Shown here: one piece after another, positions 52,681 through 63,619 of the stretch
Numbering within the stretch: position 1 is the stretch's first letter
How the letters are laid out: every line of letters begins with the position of its first letter
NCBI GenBank assembly: GCA_031769625.1
Contig: JAUIMM010000582.1
Coordinates: 344,501-408,500 of the forward strand
DNA: 64,000 nucleotides
Reading direction: 5' to 3'
From: Taudactylus pleione
Lineage: Eukaryota > Chordata > Amphibia > Anura > Myobatrachidae
Notes under the pieces: model-generated
Seen by the model: only the letters and a program-made list of their open reading frames with translations
What the model was told of the DNA's origin: nothing
Databases searched by the model: none
Program-made: the position numbers and the translations under genes

Positions 52681-53216
52681 CTACAGTCACACATGGAGTG
52701 GGGGGGGGGGGGGATCTACAGTCACACAAGGAGTGGGGGGGGGATCTACAGTCACAAGGAGTGGGGGGGGATCTACAGTCACAAGGAGTGGGGGGGGATC
52801 TACAGTCACAAGGAGTGGGGGGGGGATCTACAGTCACAAGGAGTGGGGGGGGGATCTACAGTCACAAGGAGTGGGGGGGGGATCTACAGTCACAAGGAGT
52901 GGGGGGGGATCTACAGTCACAAGGAGTGGGGGGGGATCTACAGTCACAAGGAGTGGGGGGAGATCTACAGTCACAAGGAGTGGGGGGGGGATCTACAGTC
53001 ACAAGGAGTGGGGGGAGATCTACAGTCACACAAGGAGTGGGGGGAGATCTACAGTCACACAAGGAGTGGGGGGGGATCTACAGTCACAAGGAGAGGGGGG
53101 GGATCTAGTCACAAGGAGTGGGGGGAGATCTACAGTCACAAGGAGTGGGGGGGGATCTACAGTCACAAGGAGTGGGGGGGGATCTACAGTCACAAGGAGA
53201 GGGGGGGGATCTAAAC
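52681..53216. repeat. G-run minisatellite next to the WDR5 promoter, about 19 units
   Basis: About 27-30 bp units: GATCTACAGTCACAAGGAGT followed by 6-14 G. Unit length varies mainly in the G run. The G-rich strand is the template strand for WDR5. It ends about 250 bp from the predicted exon 1 donor. Confidence 0.95.
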
Positions 53217-53400
53217 ACAGAAGGACAATGCCCTGGAATATAAGCAGGAACAGGGCCCGAGGATGTACGGCCACATACAGGAACAGGGCCCGGGGATGTA
53301 TGGAATACTACATGTAGGAACAGGCCCCGGGGATGTATGGATACTGCATGCAGGAACAGGGCCCCGGATTATATGGTCACACACAGGGAGAGGCCCCGGG
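53217..53400. repeat. Degenerate AGGAACAGGGCCCCGGGGAT repeat
   Basis: About five imperfect units of 35-45 bp sharing CAGGAACAGGGCCCGGGGAT and TATGGATAC, continuing the G-rich array toward the promoter. Confidence 0.8.
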
Positions 53401-53810
53401 CACACACGGACAAGCACAGGAGCAGGGTACCGGGGACACACACAGGCGGCGGGGGGAGGGGTTACCTGTGGCGGGTGGGGGCGCTGTGCCGCGGTCTCTC
53501 TCAGCTCATTGAATCCGCCGCAGACACCGGGCAGAAGCGAGGACTGGGCGCGCGCCAGCAGCAGGCCGCTGAGAGAGAGTGTGAGAGAGCGGCAGCCGCG
53601 CATGCGCACACCCAGGAGGGAACCCGCCGCCGCCTGCTGGCTGATCGCTCTGCGCATGCGCACACTCCAGCGCTCGGCGTGGAGCTACATACAGAGCGCA
53701 GCACCGGACAGGAGGGCTCTGCGCATGCTCCACTCCTCGGCAGGCCATTGGGTTGGGTAGACTACTGCGCAGGCGCCTTTTTCACCGGCCCTCATGAACA
53801 ATTGAATTGG
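53401..53810 (-). promoter_or_regulatory. WDR5: CpG-rich WDR5 promoter region with NRF1-like and CCAAT motifs
   Basis: CpG density is clearly higher than in neighbouring sequence. GCGCATGCGC, the NRF1 core palindrome, occurs at 53598-53607 and 53652-53661, with a variant (GCGCATGCTC) at about 53721. CCAAT on the minus strand lies at 53747-53751 and 53806-53810. No TATA box is visible, as usual for a CpG-island housekeeping promoter. The start site is not fixed. Confidence 0.7.
53466..53600 (-). other. WDR5: Predicted WDR5 non-coding exon 1 (5' boundary unknown)
   Basis: The minus strand reads GCCACAG|GTAACC at 53466/53465, a good donor in CpG-rich sequence. The predicted acceptor is at 46851, giving a 6.6-kb first intron. 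A non-coding first exon is usual for vertebrate WDR5. The left coordinate is the donor; the right is only a guess at the transcript start. Confidence 0.55.
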
Positions 53811-54121
53811 TGGCGTGGTGACGGTTGGTGGGCGGGGCTTGTGGCGGCACATGGGTGGAATATGCTAATGAGGACTCGCCTAATATATAGAGGCTGCTGC
53901 TGCCCAGGGCATGTGTGGCAATGTACATACCATGGAGCATGGAACATCGAAAGAGAACATCGGTACCTGAGTACCACCAATGTCGTTTATATTGGACCCA
54001 AACTTTGAGGGCCTGATTCAGATGTTTGCGCAGTGGAGCGATTATTTGTTACTGAGCAAGTGCAAATTATTCGCAAAGCCCCCGCAGAGCATGCGTCAGC
54101 CAGATTGTACGCACAAATGCG

Positions 54122-54395
54122 CAGTTGCGTGCACGGCCGCTGGTAGTTGATAGTTAAACATCGATGGTTTACTACCGATAGTTGATGGTTTTGCCATCGA
54201 TGGCAGAGCGTCAATGGCGAAGTGCTTCACAATGCTTTGCTTAGCCCCACCCCCTGGCAGCCCGCTAAAACCCACTCCCCATTTTTAATTGGCAATCCAC
54301 CGGGTGGCGGTGACCATCAAGTAGTGCAAACCATCGATGGTTTGCCATAGCTGTTTTTTTTTTTTTTTTTACGATTGATGGTTGTCCCTAATTAG
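54122..54395. mobile_element. MITE rich in CCATCGATGG palindromes
   Basis: Shares ACCATCGATGG, GCCATCGATGGCA and GTTGTCCCTAATTAGC motifs with 4746-5095. A poly(T) tract interrupts it at about 54354-54371. Ends are approximate. Confidence 0.5.
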
Positions 54396-54889
54396 CAATG
54401 GCAGGTACAGCTATGGGCAAACCTGGGTGGCAACTGGGAGGTGGCATGAACGCAAAAAAAGGCCATTTCATGGGTTATGGGAGTGTATCGGGCATTTCTG
54501 TGACCACGGCTGCATTCAGAAACGGACGTAGCATGTGAATGTTGGGAGCACTGCGACCGTCATTGCAGACACAGCTATACGCACATGTGGGAGATGTACG
54601 TAAACCATCGGGTGCGTTCTGATTAAAGTGTTTCCACAATTACCCTCAGCAGAGTAGAACCTACTTTTTTAATTGTTACTAAGGCAAAAATATCTTCTGG
54701 ACTTCAAGATCAGTCATATCGGGCCTGACTCACTGCTGTATGGTATTGTACAAGCGCAGGGAAGCGGCTGTGTGTGCTCTCCCCCAACAGCCAGCAATCG
54801 GAAAGCTGCATACGATGACTGGCAACCATCTAATTTCCGGTATTCGATGGAAAAAGTACTTCCAGCAAATTGGAAACATCGACGGTAGC

Positions 54890-55633
54890 TATCTATTGGC
54901 TTCCGATGTCCATCTCTACTGCTGCTGCTCTCCCTTCATGCTTGGAAATGGAACACTTCAGACTTTGGGAACATTTCCATTGCCACTGTATTAGTAACAT
55001 TTGTAATATTATGGTTGTAATGAATATAGTTTCCCACAGCTTCCAGAAGTGGGAAAAATCTCTCCCCAATATAGCATCATACATCAGCGAAGGAACTAAT
55101 CACACAGTGACTACAGTGGGACAACACTGTGCTTCTATGTTTACTTCAGCAGTAACATAACACCAAGTAACCACATGTATACAGGTTACACCAACAGTTT
55201 TTCCCCAACGTTTTGAGGGGTTCACCAACACGGCTTTTACAAGAGTGACCAGGGTACCAGAATCAGAGCCGGTACACATTTGTTCATCTGGCTCAGCCTG
55301 TCAGTCTGCAGTGCAGGCTATCTAAGCAAAGAAAGACACCCTGCCATTTACATAAGCAGTATCACATTGCGGAGGTTCAGAGGTAATTGGACATTTAACA
55401 GCAACACTGCCTAAGCCACCACATCGAAAACATCGGATCATATTTTCATCAATTCTTTTAAGGGACGGGAACCTTCCTGGCACAGCTGGCCAAATTTCAG
55501 GTTCCAAGCCTAGTCTTAAGATTTTTAAGTTCATTCCACCGCCAAGCCCATGCCTCTCCACCATTTCCACCAGCTGGGCTGCTGTTTTGCACAGAGCTGC
55601 AGGCAGCGATTGCAGGCATTGGTCCATAACAAC
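54890..55633 (-). pseudogene. Gag C-terminus and protease remnant of a Ty3/gypsy (Gmr1-like) retrotransposon
   Basis: On the minus strand from 55633 downwards: a stretch resembling the SCAN-related gag capsid end (QLVEMVERH), then a zinc knuckle reading CFRCGGLGSVAVKCP in which the expected His is Ser. A protease-like region follows, with DSGTLVTL (active-site D-S-G) and YDAILGRDFSHFW. Frames are broken by stops and shifts, so this is a decayed copy. The upstream gag portion resumes at 58912 after an inserted hAT element. The family assignment rests on motif recognition. Gag-related SCAN domains of vertebrate zinc-finger proteins are known to derive from this type of element. Confidence 0.72.
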
Positions 55634-55879
55634 TAGAGATGAGCGGGTTCGGTTCTGAGAACCGAACCCACCCAAACTACGGGGATCCGAGTCGACTCTG
55701 GTTTTCAAGCCTGACTCGGATCTAAAAACAAGGCAAAACGTCATCATCCCACTGTCGGATTCTTGCGGGTTTTGGATTCTATAAAAGGTCCCGCGATTGC
55801 TGCCATTTTTCATTTCGGCTGTTGAGTGTGCACAGGGAGGGAGCTGGGATTTGTTGCCGACGCTGACCATAGGGGCTGG

Positions 55880-56420
55880 CTGGGTACTGTTATCCATATA
55901 GGGGCTGGCTACTGTTGTCCATATAGGGGCTGGCTACTGCTGTCCATATAGGGGTTGGCTGACTACTGCTGTCCATATAGGGGCTGGCTGGCTACTGTTG
56001 TCCATATAGGGCCTGGCTGGCTACTGTTGTCCATATAGGGCCTGGCTGGCTACTGTTGTCCATATAGGGGCTGGCTGGCTACTGCTGTCCATATAGGGGC
56101 TGGCTGGCTACTGCTGTCCATATAGGGGCTGGCTGGCTACTGTTGTCCATATAGGAGCTGGCTACTGTTGTCCATATAGGGGCTGGCTGGCTACTGTTGT
56201 CCACATAAGGGCTGGCTACTGTTGTCAATATAGGGGCTGGCTGGCTACTGTTGTCCATACAGGGGCTGGCTGGCTACTGTTGTCCATACAGGGGCTGGCT
56301 GGCTACTGTTGTCCATACAGGGGCTGGCTGGCTACTGTTGTCCATACAGGGGCTGGCTGGCTACTGTTGTCCATACAGGGGCTGGCTGGCTACTGTTGTC
56401 CATACAGGGGCTGGCTGGCT
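55880..56420. repeat. 29-bp minisatellite inside the hAT element, about 19 units
   Basis: Units of 25-29 bp: TGTCCATATAGGGGCTGGCT plus GGCTACTGT. The left half has CATATAGG and the right half a homogenised CATACAGG variant. Confidence 0.93.
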
Positions 56421-57279
56421 CTAGTGCTGTGTTGTCCAGGGGGGTGCTCTTCACCCATCCCGTGTGAAAAAAAAAATAGTGTTAGCCACACTTGTCATCA
56501 GTGCAGGGGTGCTATGCTGCTGTCTGTTAAGGAGGCTGCTGCCTCTTTTCAGGGGTTCACCCCAGTGTTAAAAAAATAAAATAAACATTTTTTTTTTCTG
56601 GGGAGTTAGCCACACCTATCATCAGCGTTGGTGTGCAGGGGTGCTGTGCTGCTGGCCCAAAAAATTAATATATATTTTTTTGTGTGTGGTTGTGCGCGCA
56701 GTGACTATGGAGGTGGAGGACAGTCACATGACCGGAGGCCGATGTACCAGGGCTAAAGTCAGGCCAAAAAAAAAATCTACTTTTAACCTGTTAAAGCTAA
56801 AAAAAATTTAAAATAAGTCAGCTTTAGAGAAACAAATAATTGACAATATGACATTCACTACACGAAGTGGCAAGGTAAGGATAAGGCCTTGGCCTTTATT
56901 ATTTATGACTGGTGATTCTAGTGAAGATTTAAGCCCCTCTGCTTGTAGGAAAGGTACAAAAAAAAAAAAAATTTGTTAAGATACCGGAACCAACTGTGTG
57001 CTCTGAAAAATCACAAATCCCCGAGGAGGAGTGTGTCCGCTGTTGCCATGTGTGAGCCTGACCTTTCTAGTAATACTGTACTTGGAGAGGATCCTCCTTC
57101 CACCATTTGTGTGCCTTCTTCTGACATAGAAATCGAGGATGCTTCTGTGAATTTGCACAAGGAGGATATTTATGTAGTTGGCGATAACAAGGATGTTGAT
57201 GGCGTGGATGTTTGTGTAAAAAGTGTAAATCAGGCAACAGTTGTTGGCCATGGTGGAAAAAATCCCATTGTTGGCATGC

Positions 57280-57480
57280 CTCAGCAAAGGACCAAAAAAT
57301 CCACTTCTCATGTGTGGAATTATTTCCACCCAAATCCGCACAACCTTTGCCAAGCCATTTAAAACCATTGCCAAGTAACAGTGAGTAGAGGTAAGGACCT
57401 TAACAATCTTGGAACCTCCTCCCTGTTACATCACTTGCAGTGCATTCATCAAATTGGAAAGGGTATTTCAAATTCTAAAA
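57280..57480 (+). pseudogene. Degraded BED-type zinc finger of an hAT transposase (copy 1)
   Basis: Reads SHVWNYFHPNPHN, then, after a stop, NHCQVTVSRGKDLNNLGTSS and LLHHLQCIH. The VW...F, CxxC-like and HxxxxH spacing is that of BED fingers at the N-terminus of hAT transposases. A stop and the loss of one Cys make it non-functional as read. An upstream open frame starts at 56973. Confidence 0.7.
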
Positions 57481-58004
57481 CTTTGGGGACAAAAAAACGA
57501 ACCACAATCAGTCCAGTGTCACCTAGCTGCTCCCTTCTATCTGGATCCAAGCGCCTGCAATCTCCACCACCAACACCTGCATCATCATCATCCTCATTCG
57601 TGATAGGATGTAGTACTGCATCCAATTTCATAAGCATGACTGACTCCTCTCCTATCTGTGATTCCTGAGAAGGATCCTTCAGTGCTACGCCTGTTGCTGG
57701 GGGTGGATCTTCATCCCAGAAAGGGATCAAGAGACTACTACTAGTAGTAATTTAAAAAAACAATTGACTATTAAACAGTCCTTTGATAGAGGAAGTAAGT
57801 ATAACAGCTGTCACTGTCACCACGACGGCTGTGCTAGTATTAGATTGATTGTGAAAAAATAAAAAATGAGGATGATAGTGTGGAGGAAGTGCAATAGGAG
57901 GATGAGGGGGAAATCTGTGTCCTATCTGACGCTAATGTGGATGTTGATGATGAGGATGTGGTTTGCGTAAATCAGCCACCAGTGGCAGCAGTTCTTGCTC
58001 ATGA

Positions 58005-58180
58005 TAAAAAGCCAGAAAAGCCACGTCTTGGGTGTGGAATTATTTTCATCTAAATTCTGACAACAGTTGTGAAGGAATCTGTTCCATTTGTAAAGCCAAA
58101 CTTAGCAGAGGAAGGGACGGTAACCATCTAGGCACCTCCTCCCTGTTACGTCATTTGCAGCGAGTTCATGCAATTTGTTT
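58005..58180 (+). pseudogene. Second degraded BED-type finger copy
   Basis: About 730 bp downstream of copy 1, motifs resembling GVELFSS, CSICKAKLSRG and LGTSSLLRHLQ can be picked out across frame changes (ACCATCTAGGCACCTCCTCC, TGTTACGTCATTTGCAG). A tandem BED arrangement, or an internal duplication, is likely. Confidence 0.5.
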
Positions 58181-58911
58181 AACAAAATTATAATTTGTAA
58201 ATTACTAACAAGCAGTCCAGTAACCAGCAGTTTGGACCAGCACATGGAATCTCCACCACCAACACCCTCATCATCAACCTCCTCTTTAATAATTAAAGGT
58301 AGTCCTTCCAAAAAAAATGTTTTGTGGGGGCCCAAACAAACCAAAGAGTTCAGCCACGAAAGTGTCAGTCCTAGTGGCTAAAGTGCTTGGTTTGTTAAAC
58401 TGTGCATGTCCTTTTTAATATCCCACATAAGAGTGGGTGGGAGGGACAATTCCATCTTCCACCTCTTTTCTTTACATTTGGCACAATTTGGGGCATTGCT
58501 GACTGACATTATTATAGTTTATTAAACTGACATCCAGTCTCCCACTGCTGTGTGGCAATGTTTCATAGATGTCCTATATTTTTTTAAACTGCCGTGCGTT
58601 TGTGCCGCTGCTCTGTTACTTACTTTAGCCGGCCAGCTCGCTGCAGCCTTTGGCCTATATTGGTGAAAAATAGTGAAATCAATATTGTGAGCTGTGAGGT
58701 GGTTAAAAATGCCTAGAAATGATTGTTATTATGGTTAATATCACTGTAGGAACAATTACAGGCCCAAATTATGTTGTTTTAGCTGTTTATATAATTTTTG
58801 GGGAAAAATACAGATCCAAAACCGAAAAACAAAACACCAAGGAAAAAAATCCCAAACCAGGGGAGATCCAGATCCAAAACACGGGGGTCAGTGCACATCT
58901 CTAATAACAAC

Positions 58912-59510
58912 CCTTTCCACGATCTGCGGCCCTGTGAAAGATTCTGGTTGCAGCTTTTTCTTGGTGAGGCAATTTGCTACCCTCAGCGATGCACACGTTG
59001 TGCTCGAACACACATTGCAACACCCAAACAAGTCAAAAACTCAGTCTGCCATCAGTAAGGCTTAAGTCAAAATATGCCTTTTGCGGTTACCCTGACAGGA
59101 AGGCTGCCATAAGGCCGCCTGGCCTCTGATTTTTTTTTGCCCAACTCTCTCAGGTTCTTTCTAAAGTTATTCGATGGGCTTCAATGTCATCACTTTGTCA
59201 TCTTTTGCAAAAAACAATGACTAGCCTGTATGGAGCTGGAGCTAGTTGTGACATCCGTGTTAGCTTTTCCCGTACAGTGCTGCCAGGTGCTGTACCACCT
59301 CTTTCAAGGCTTTGTGGTATTGGCGCTGCTGCCTCCAGGTTTCCTCAGCATCCATTTGTTGTTGCCTCTGGAGTTCATCGATAGCCAAGTGTTGTTGCCC
59401 CTGGGCCTCCTAAATGGCTATTTGCTGCATCCGGATTCCTGAGGAGCCACTGTGGCAGTGCATTGACAATGTATTGTTAGCATCGGCAATTAATGCTTCC
59501 AGTGCTGCAG
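58912..59510 (-). pseudogene. Gag N-terminal and SCAN-like remnant of the same retrotransposon
   Basis: The minus strand from about 59510 gives a glutamine-rich coiled-coil-like stretch (LQRQQQMDAEETWRQQRQ). After frame changes it gives a SCAN-like core with WAKKNQ and PQKAYFDLSLTD, then ESFTGPQIVERV, which leads directly into the segment at 55633 across the hAT insertion. Several stops and shifts are present. The 5' end is cut by a MITE at 59519. Confidence 0.7.
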
Positions 59511-59518
59511 TGGACATA

Positions 59519-60066
59519 GGGCCTGATTCAGGTTGGATCGCAATGATGCATTCGCACGCAGCCGGCCGATGTTTGCAACCTGCGCATGTGTATAAGACGA
59601 AATGCGCCAGCCAGGTGCTGCGATCGGGAATGCGATCACAGGCAGTACGCAGACCCACTACTCAGTGATTGACAGGAAGTGCCGTTTTTGGGGGGTGACG
59701 GACGGGTAGGGGTGGTCGTGCGAACGCAGGCGTGTCAGTGCGTTCGAACGCCGTTGCAGGGGTGTGCATAAATTATTCACAGCAAACCCATACGCAGCCT
59801 GAGTACTCACGGCACGAAGGAAGTTTAGTAACTTCTGCGGCAGGGTCATGTCAACCACAAGTGTGCGTGCAGCTCCGATTTTACAGATTATTTCGCATAC
59901 TTGCACATTAGGACGGATGTGAGAAGAGGGTAAGGGGGCGGCATTATGTAGTGCTGGGCGTCTGCATCTTGTGCTGCGATGGCAGTGCAAATGCACTCAT
60001 TAGCATATTTCCGCAGTGGCCGGTTGCGTGCGAACGCAGCATTGCGATCCAACCTGAATCAGGCCC
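59519..60066. mobile_element. Harbinger-like MITE, ATA duplication
   Basis: The ends GGGCCTGATTCAGGTTGGAT and ATCCAACCTGAATCAGGCCC form a long perfect inverted repeat, flanked by ATA at 59516-59518 and 60067-60069. A 3-bp duplication suits PIF/Harbinger. It cuts the 5' part of the retrotransposon remnant. Confidence 0.88.
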
Positions 60067-60554
60067 ATAGTGTACATACAGGAGGAAAGGTGACATGGCC
60101 ACATACACAATACAGGTATCAGTATAGGGAGCACCCAAAGAGAGTAACAGGGAAACACAAGACAAAATTGGCACACAGGGAGACTTTCCAAGGAGCCAGG
60201 AGCAGCAGCTAGTAATAGGCACATCACACAATCACCTAGCAAGGTGTGCTAGATCTGGACATTTCTTTTTTACAGTACATGGGGACTGGGACCGAAGTTA
60301 TAAAAAACTACCACTTGTGCGCGGCTCACTACCCAGGTCCCCAGAAAGCATAAAAGGTAAGAAAGGCTTCCCACGGCCACCACCTAAAAAAAAAAACTCC
60401 TGGCATGACAAACCTGGGTATGCAGTCAATTAGTTGGTGATGAACACATGGAGGAAAACTGTGTAGAGACTACTGAGACACAGTATGGGGGGGATTTTGA
60501 GTGTGAGTCATCTCTCTCTTTGGGACCATATAAACCTCCAGACTTTTGGTCTTA

Positions 60555-60875
60555 AGCTGGCCACACACTAGACCAACTTACATCCAACCAGCCAACTAGT
60601 TGATTGGTTGGAATGAAAATCTGGTAAGGTATATTAGCAAAAGAAAATCAGCAATTTGCTCCCAAACGCCAGAAAATGGACAAAAACTGTTGTTTGAACA
60701 AATTGTTTAGATCAAACATTTAACAAACTTGTCTGAACGACCATTTTCATCTGTTTTCTGGTATTTAGGAGCAAATTGCTGATCATCAGTTACTCCCATA
60801 CGTTACCAGATTTTCATTCCAACCAATCAACAAGTTGGCTGGTTGGATGTAAGTTGGTCTAGTGTGTGGCCAGCT
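60555..60875. mobile_element. Harbinger-like MITE, TTA duplication
   Basis: The ends AGCTGGCCACACACTAGACC and GGTCTAGTGTGTGGCCAGCT are perfect inverted repeats, flanked by TTA at 60552-60554 and 60876-60878. Arms include AACCAGCCAACTAGTTGATT and its near-complement. Confidence 0.9.
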
Positions 60876-61189
60876 TTACTCTCTTGGCACTTCAACAGGG
60901 CGCAGTACATCCATCACTGCATCTAATTGGATCAGTATGGCCTTGGTTGCTCCCATCTCATACCACCGAGTGCAGTTTATGCCTCAGAGCTCGTTGTGTC
61001 TCTCATAACAGCCGTCTCTAGCAAACTCTCAGTCAGATGCATCAGAATCTCAGCAGTGCCTCCACTGTAACCCCTGGGTGGGAGCTATAATGCTTTTTTC
61101 AGATAGCTTTACTTACAGTTGACATCTTTAGTGCCTCCACCCAGGTCTGTCTTGAGATTCTCTCTTAAGGCTCATACACACTAGACTAT

Positions 61190-61724
61190 GGCCCTCATTC
61201 AGACCAACTCGCGAGCGGCTGTCCGCTCGCAAGTGGGTCGATGGTCTGCACTCCACATGCGCACAACGGAGGGAGCTCCGTCATGCGCGAGACGCGACGA
61301 GCGAAGGACTTTCCTTCGCTCGTAGTGTCTCATCAAAGGGGGCGTGCTGTCGATGTTGACTGACAGCACGCCCCCTTTGGTGGGCGTGCCGGGGGCGTGC
61401 CTGACAGACGGAGGCGTTCCCAAGGGAACGCCTACCGTCTGAAGCCGGCCCCACTGACATCACTAGTGATGTCAGTGGGAGTGATTTTGGCTCTGATAGA
61501 GCCAAAATCACTCCTGGCCTTGCAGTTGAGAAACTCAACCGCAGGCTTCTGCTCGTAGTTTCGATGGTCAAGACCATCGCGACCATCATCCTGCACGCTC
61601 GTATATGCTGTGGGTGGTGACCCACAGCTATACGAGCGTCCAGGACGACGCTCTATAGTAATGGAGGTGGGCCCTGATTCAGAGCGAGCGCTCTGGTCAG
61701 AGCGTCCGGCTCTGAATCAGGGCC
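61190..61724. mobile_element. Harbinger-like MITE, TAT duplication
   Basis: The ends GGCCCTCATTCAGA and TCTGAATCAGGGCC are flanked by TAT at 61187-61189 and 61725-61727. The interior carries GCATGCGC-type motifs, GTCAGTCAACATCGACAGCA (minus strand) and GGCTCTGATAGAGCC. Same family as 51254 and 43600. It has landed inside another short repeat (CATACACACTAGAC). Confidence 0.88.
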
Positions 61725-61977
61725 TATGTGCTGCAACGATATTGGTGAAAGATTGTATGAACGATATTGGGTGTACACACTGAAAGATATCTTTAAAAAT
61801 ATCTTTCAGTGAAGTCATCAGATGCGTGTTGGCCTGCCTGGGGCCATTGGGGAAATTGGAAGAATCAAAACAAGCAATAGTACATGTAATTAATGTAAGT
61901 CCAAATATATTGCTCCAGACCTCGTTTTTATCATGTTCTATCTGCCCATCAAGTTGTGTCTGGCAGCTCATCTAGAC

Positions 61978-62181
61978 CAGTGGTTCTCAAATTCGGTTAT
62001 CAGGACCCCACACAGTTCATGTTTTGCAGGTCACCCTGCAGGTGCACAGGTGTATTCATTAATCACTAACACATTTTAAAAGATCCACAGGTGGAGCTCA
62101 TTATTTCACCTGTGATCCTGTGAGGAGACCTGGAAAACATGCACTGTTTGGGGTCCTGTGGACCGAGTTTGAGAACCTGTG
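61978..62181. mobile_element. 204-bp hAT MITE, unexpanded copy
   Basis: ATCTAGAC at 61970-61977 and 62182-62189. The ends CAGTGGTTCTCAAATTC and GAGTTTGAGAACCTGTG are inverted repeats. It holds one copy of the 52-bp segment that is tandemly repeated in 11211-11779. Confidence 0.92.
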
Positions 62182-62189
62182 ATCTAGAC

Positions 62190-63082
62190 AGACCATTTAT
62201 TACAGCTGGGAAAATAATTTACTAAGTGCTGGACACTAGAAGGGACACTGATGAAGCCACCAGGTATAGTGTGTGATATCAGTGTCCCTGAGAGCGTCCA
62301 GCACTCACCATGTCTGCAGCAAGTACAAAAGACTTTAGGTCTGGACATACAGTAAGTGCATTTCTGTAAAGTATTATGTAAAAGGATCATTCAAAAGCCG
62401 CTGCCTACTTTATTTACACCTAATAGCTTATAATTACCTTTAATATTTTCATTGAAAATGGAGGGCAAGGTGTGCGGCTGCATATCACACAGGTTTACAA
62501 AGCATTTTTCTATAGTGCATATTTTAGAAAATAAAGAAGTGCTTAAATATAAAAGGGGTATATATAAAGGAAAATAAACCAAGGGGGTACAAAGTAGATT
62601 TTAAACAATTACAAACAACAATCTTACATTTAATATTTGATCTCTTACATTCTGAGTGCACGCGAGTGTATATGAAACCTTATAGGACCGATGGCCAGAT
62701 GGGCCGGTCCAAGAGAGGCCCGGTCTAAAAGATCTTCCACCCGGCGATCTACTGGATGAAACAGTGGCACAAGGGCCAGAGGAGCAGACTTCATCTTTAA
62801 ATCTCATCAGACAGGTCAGGTGTGTTACATCTCCTGGCGTGGGCTGCTTCAGGTCTGGGTGTTGGCGAACACCTCTCCACTCTCTGTAGATCATCTATAA
62901 AAGGTAACTTATTAGATAGAAAATAGCGCTGGGAAGAATATATGTATGACTGTGTTTAAGTTATAATTACAGACATTAAAATGGCATAGTAAAATAATGT
63001 AAACAAAACCCACTAATAATCAAGTCTGCAAATCTTCATTTTTAAAAAAATTGTAGTACCTCCCAATAATATATGTTTAGAG
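62190..63082. other. No gene recognised
   Basis: AT-rich sequence with a short inverted pair (GTCCAGCACT / AGTGCTGGAC at about 62227 and 62298). A minus-strand open frame at 62601-62894 resembles no family I know. Confidence 0.4.
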
Positions 63083-63376
63083 CAGCGGTTCCCAAACTGG
63101 GTGCCGTGCCTCAGGGCACTTGCAGGGGTGCCTCAGGTTGGTGGTCCAGCACCAAATCAAATTCTTTATGGTCAATGTAATGTAAATATGTGCACAAACC
63201 TGTTCACCACTGTATAACCAAACCTAAGGATGACAGGTAGCACAATTTATATCACTGTACTACTTCACTACATTTATTTCTGAATTTCTCAATAATAAAC
63301 TTTTGGCTTAGGGGTGCCATGAAAACAATGCTGATACACTAGGGTGCCGTGATTCAAACAAGTTTGGGATCCACTG
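63083..63376. mobile_element. 294-bp hAT MITE, GTTTAGAG duplication
   Basis: GTTTAGAG at 63075-63082 and 63377-63384. The left end CAGCGGTTCCCAAACTGGGT and the complement of the right end, CAGTGGATCCCAAAC, agree. Homologous to 36217-36541 in reverse. Confidence 0.92.
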
Positions 63377-63619
63377 GTTTAGAGGAAGGTTCAGTGATAT
63401 TGCCCACAATAACATGAAATGTCTCTTTTGGAGTTTGAAATGCATCCAATACCTGAAATTCTGTGTCCAAAAAGTTCTTCTTCTAAATATGGATCCTACA
63501 CCATAGGCTGTTAAGTGCAGATGGATGTTTCCTTTTTGGCGAGCCTGACTACCTGACACAGCAGCAGGCAAGCAGAATTTACTAACCAACATCTTTTCAC
63601 GGAACATAGGGACTGGGGG

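Larger units (their letters stand above)
55634..58903. mobile_element. 3270-bp hAT element with perfect 8-bp duplications
   Basis: ATAACAAC at 55626-55633 and 58904-58911 is a perfect 8-bp duplication. The left end TAGAGATGAGC is mirrored by GCACATCTCTA. It contains a 29-bp minisatellite and two degraded BED-finger segments on the plus strand, but no recognisable hAT catalytic or dimerisation region. It is therefore non-autonomous. It interrupts the retrotransposon gag remnant. Confidence 0.9.

Noticed and set aside
55322..55897. A single 191-residue minus-strand gene
   Set aside because: It crosses the hAT boundary at 55633/55634: the N-terminal part is antisense transposon and the C-terminal part is gag remnant.
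62601..62894. A 97-residue minus-strand frame near the right edge
   Set aside because: No recognisable domain or convincing splice sites; no support beyond length.
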